A stretch of 64,000 nucleotides of DNA, from the NCBI RefSeq assembly GCF_020921035.1, contig NC_063159.1, positions 9,650,501 to 9,714,500 on the forward strand. The letters are read 5' to 3'. Positions 63,171 to 64,000 of the stretch are shown in pieces. Made by a program: the position numbers and the translations under genes. Below the pieces are notes generated by a model that was given only the letters and a program-made list of their open reading frames with translations, was not told the origin of the DNA and did no database searches. How positions within the stretch are numbered: the first letter of the stretch is position 1; each line of letters opens with the position of its first letter. The DNA comes from Rhodamnia argentea (Eukaryota; Streptophyta; Magnoliopsida; Myrtales; Myrtaceae).

Positions 63171-63479
63171 TCAACCGGAACTTGAAATGGCTTCCTCACA
63201 ATGGTCTGCTGCATCATTTTTTGCATCATCGTCACCAAAACTCGGAGCCTTTGGGATCAGTCCTAGCATCTTGAACATGAGTTGGTCCGCATTGAAGTCA
63301 TTGTTAGGAGTTGTCAGAAGCTTCTCGCCCGTGAAAATGGAATTCGCACCGGCCAGAAAGCATAGCGCCTGCTCTGGCATAGAGAAACGGACTCTGCCAG
63401 CAGATAAACGCACCATTGCTTTTGGCATGACTATCCTCGCAGTGGCAATCATCCTTATCATCTCCCATATTTCAACTGG
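63171..63479 (-). CDS. BIO2: Biotin synthase, last exon (runs off right edge)
   Basis: Biotin synthase is the mitochondrial radical-SAM iron-sulphur enzyme that inserts sulphur into dethiobiotin. This exon begins at 63479 after a TTTAG acceptor and reads [20 protein letters not shown], then [54 protein letters not shown], and a variable acidic tail ending EEAISSSG before the stop at 63171. It is almost identical to the end of plant BIO2 as I recall it. The radical-SAM CxxxCxxC motif lies in earlier exons outside the window. 63480-64000 is intron; no other BIO2 exon was found there. Confidence 0.95.
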   Translation of the reverse strand, partial: PVEIWEMIRMIATARIVMPKAMVRLSAGRVRFSMPEQALCFLAGANSIFTGEKLLTTPNNDFNADQLMFKMLGLIPKAPSFGDDDAKNDAADHCEEAISSSG

Positions 63480-64000
63480 CTAAATGCAGACAATAAAAGT
63501 GAGATGCCTTTTTTCAAGACAATTTTCCCAAACGAATCTAACCAGATGCACAGTAACCTCATTATTCATGGTATTGATTCATAGAAAATAAACTGATTTG
63601 ACAATTAATTGGTGATCTCCACTTATGAACTTATGCTTGCTTGTTATATTCTGTCGTGCAATTGGAAGTGCCATTTTCCTATCAAAACATTTCAGAATAA
63701 AGAAGTTCACTTATCATTTTCAATAAGGCAGCATTGACACCAATGCTTCAAGGCACTTGCCACAAAAATCTCATCTGAAGAACACTAGAGATCATTTCAA
63801 TTATCATATGAAATCTGTCAGAGATCATTCTGCAATTCTACCTGAATTTTTTCTGTCTTTTCCCTATAGAAACTATAACTCCTCATAAAACATTTTCACA
63901 TTGTACCGGGACGTTTTCAGTCCAAACTAGTTTCCATCCATTAACATTTTAAAAGTTTAGTTTGCCCAATTTCTTTATTTCTTCTGTCAATTTTTCGTAC
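63480..64000 (-). other. Intron of biotin synthase (partial)
   Basis: AT-rich with no matching exon of the gene and no other feature seen. Confidence 0.6.

Overview
This is a 64 kb piece of a plant nuclear genome, from a dicot. The genes are split by many AT-rich introns with GT-AG borders (two are GC-AG). Their products are typical of flowering plants: a plant APH-1, a calcium-dependent protein kinase, an ARIADNE-type ubiquitin ligase, a plant glutathione peroxidase and biotin synthase. Low-complexity GA/CT tracts and several transposon families lie between them. A woody eudicot, perhaps of the myrtle family, is my guess from the style of the repeats. That is an impression and was not tested.

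Layout, left to right. (1) 1-1039, minus: 5' end of the farnesyl/geranylgeranyl transferase alpha subunit, cut by the window edge. It is head-to-head with (2) 1933-8136, plus: APH-1, six exons. (3) About 9.5-11.3 kb: a decayed PIF/Harbinger transposon with transposase and Myb/SANT-like ORFs. (4) 12697-16745, minus: METTL18-like histidine protein methyltransferase, seven coding exons and a 5'UTR intron; its largest intron carries retrotransposon remnants. (5) 20373-24598, plus: exosome subunit RRP43, eight coding exons. (6) 24.6-28.3 kb: gene-poor. It holds a Cassandra-type TRIM retrotransposon with 5S rRNA-like LTRs, inside a pair of 36-bp inverted repeats. (7) 28384-31240, plus: CPK24-like CDPK, eight exons. 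(8) 32668-43338, minus: ARIADNE RBR E3 ligase, 15 exons. (9) 43.88-46.02 kb: about 23 copies of a 90-bp tandem repeat just upstream of that gene. (10) 46-51 kb: no confident gene. It holds a transposed fragment of the ARIADNE gene (one exon plus introns) and three copies of another repeat. (11) 51214-57072, minus: two tandem intronless TraB-related genes, plus a flank of a probable third copy. (12) 59027-61334, minus: glutathione peroxidase, six exons. (13) 63171-63479, minus: last exon of biotin synthase.

The seven spliced gene models given in full were read by hand. In each, exon lengths and phases add up to an uninterrupted reading frame: APH-1 242 aa, METTL18 350 aa, RRP43 303 aa, CPK 529 aa, ARIADNE 589 aa, GPX 203 aa; the partial FTA model is also in frame. 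The genes do not form one pathway. They are ordinary housekeeping and signalling genes that happen to be neighbours. The more unusual content is structural: two GC-AG introns, the nested Cassandra element, the minisatellite beside the ARIADNE promoter, the transposed ARIADNE fragment and the TraB duplication series.
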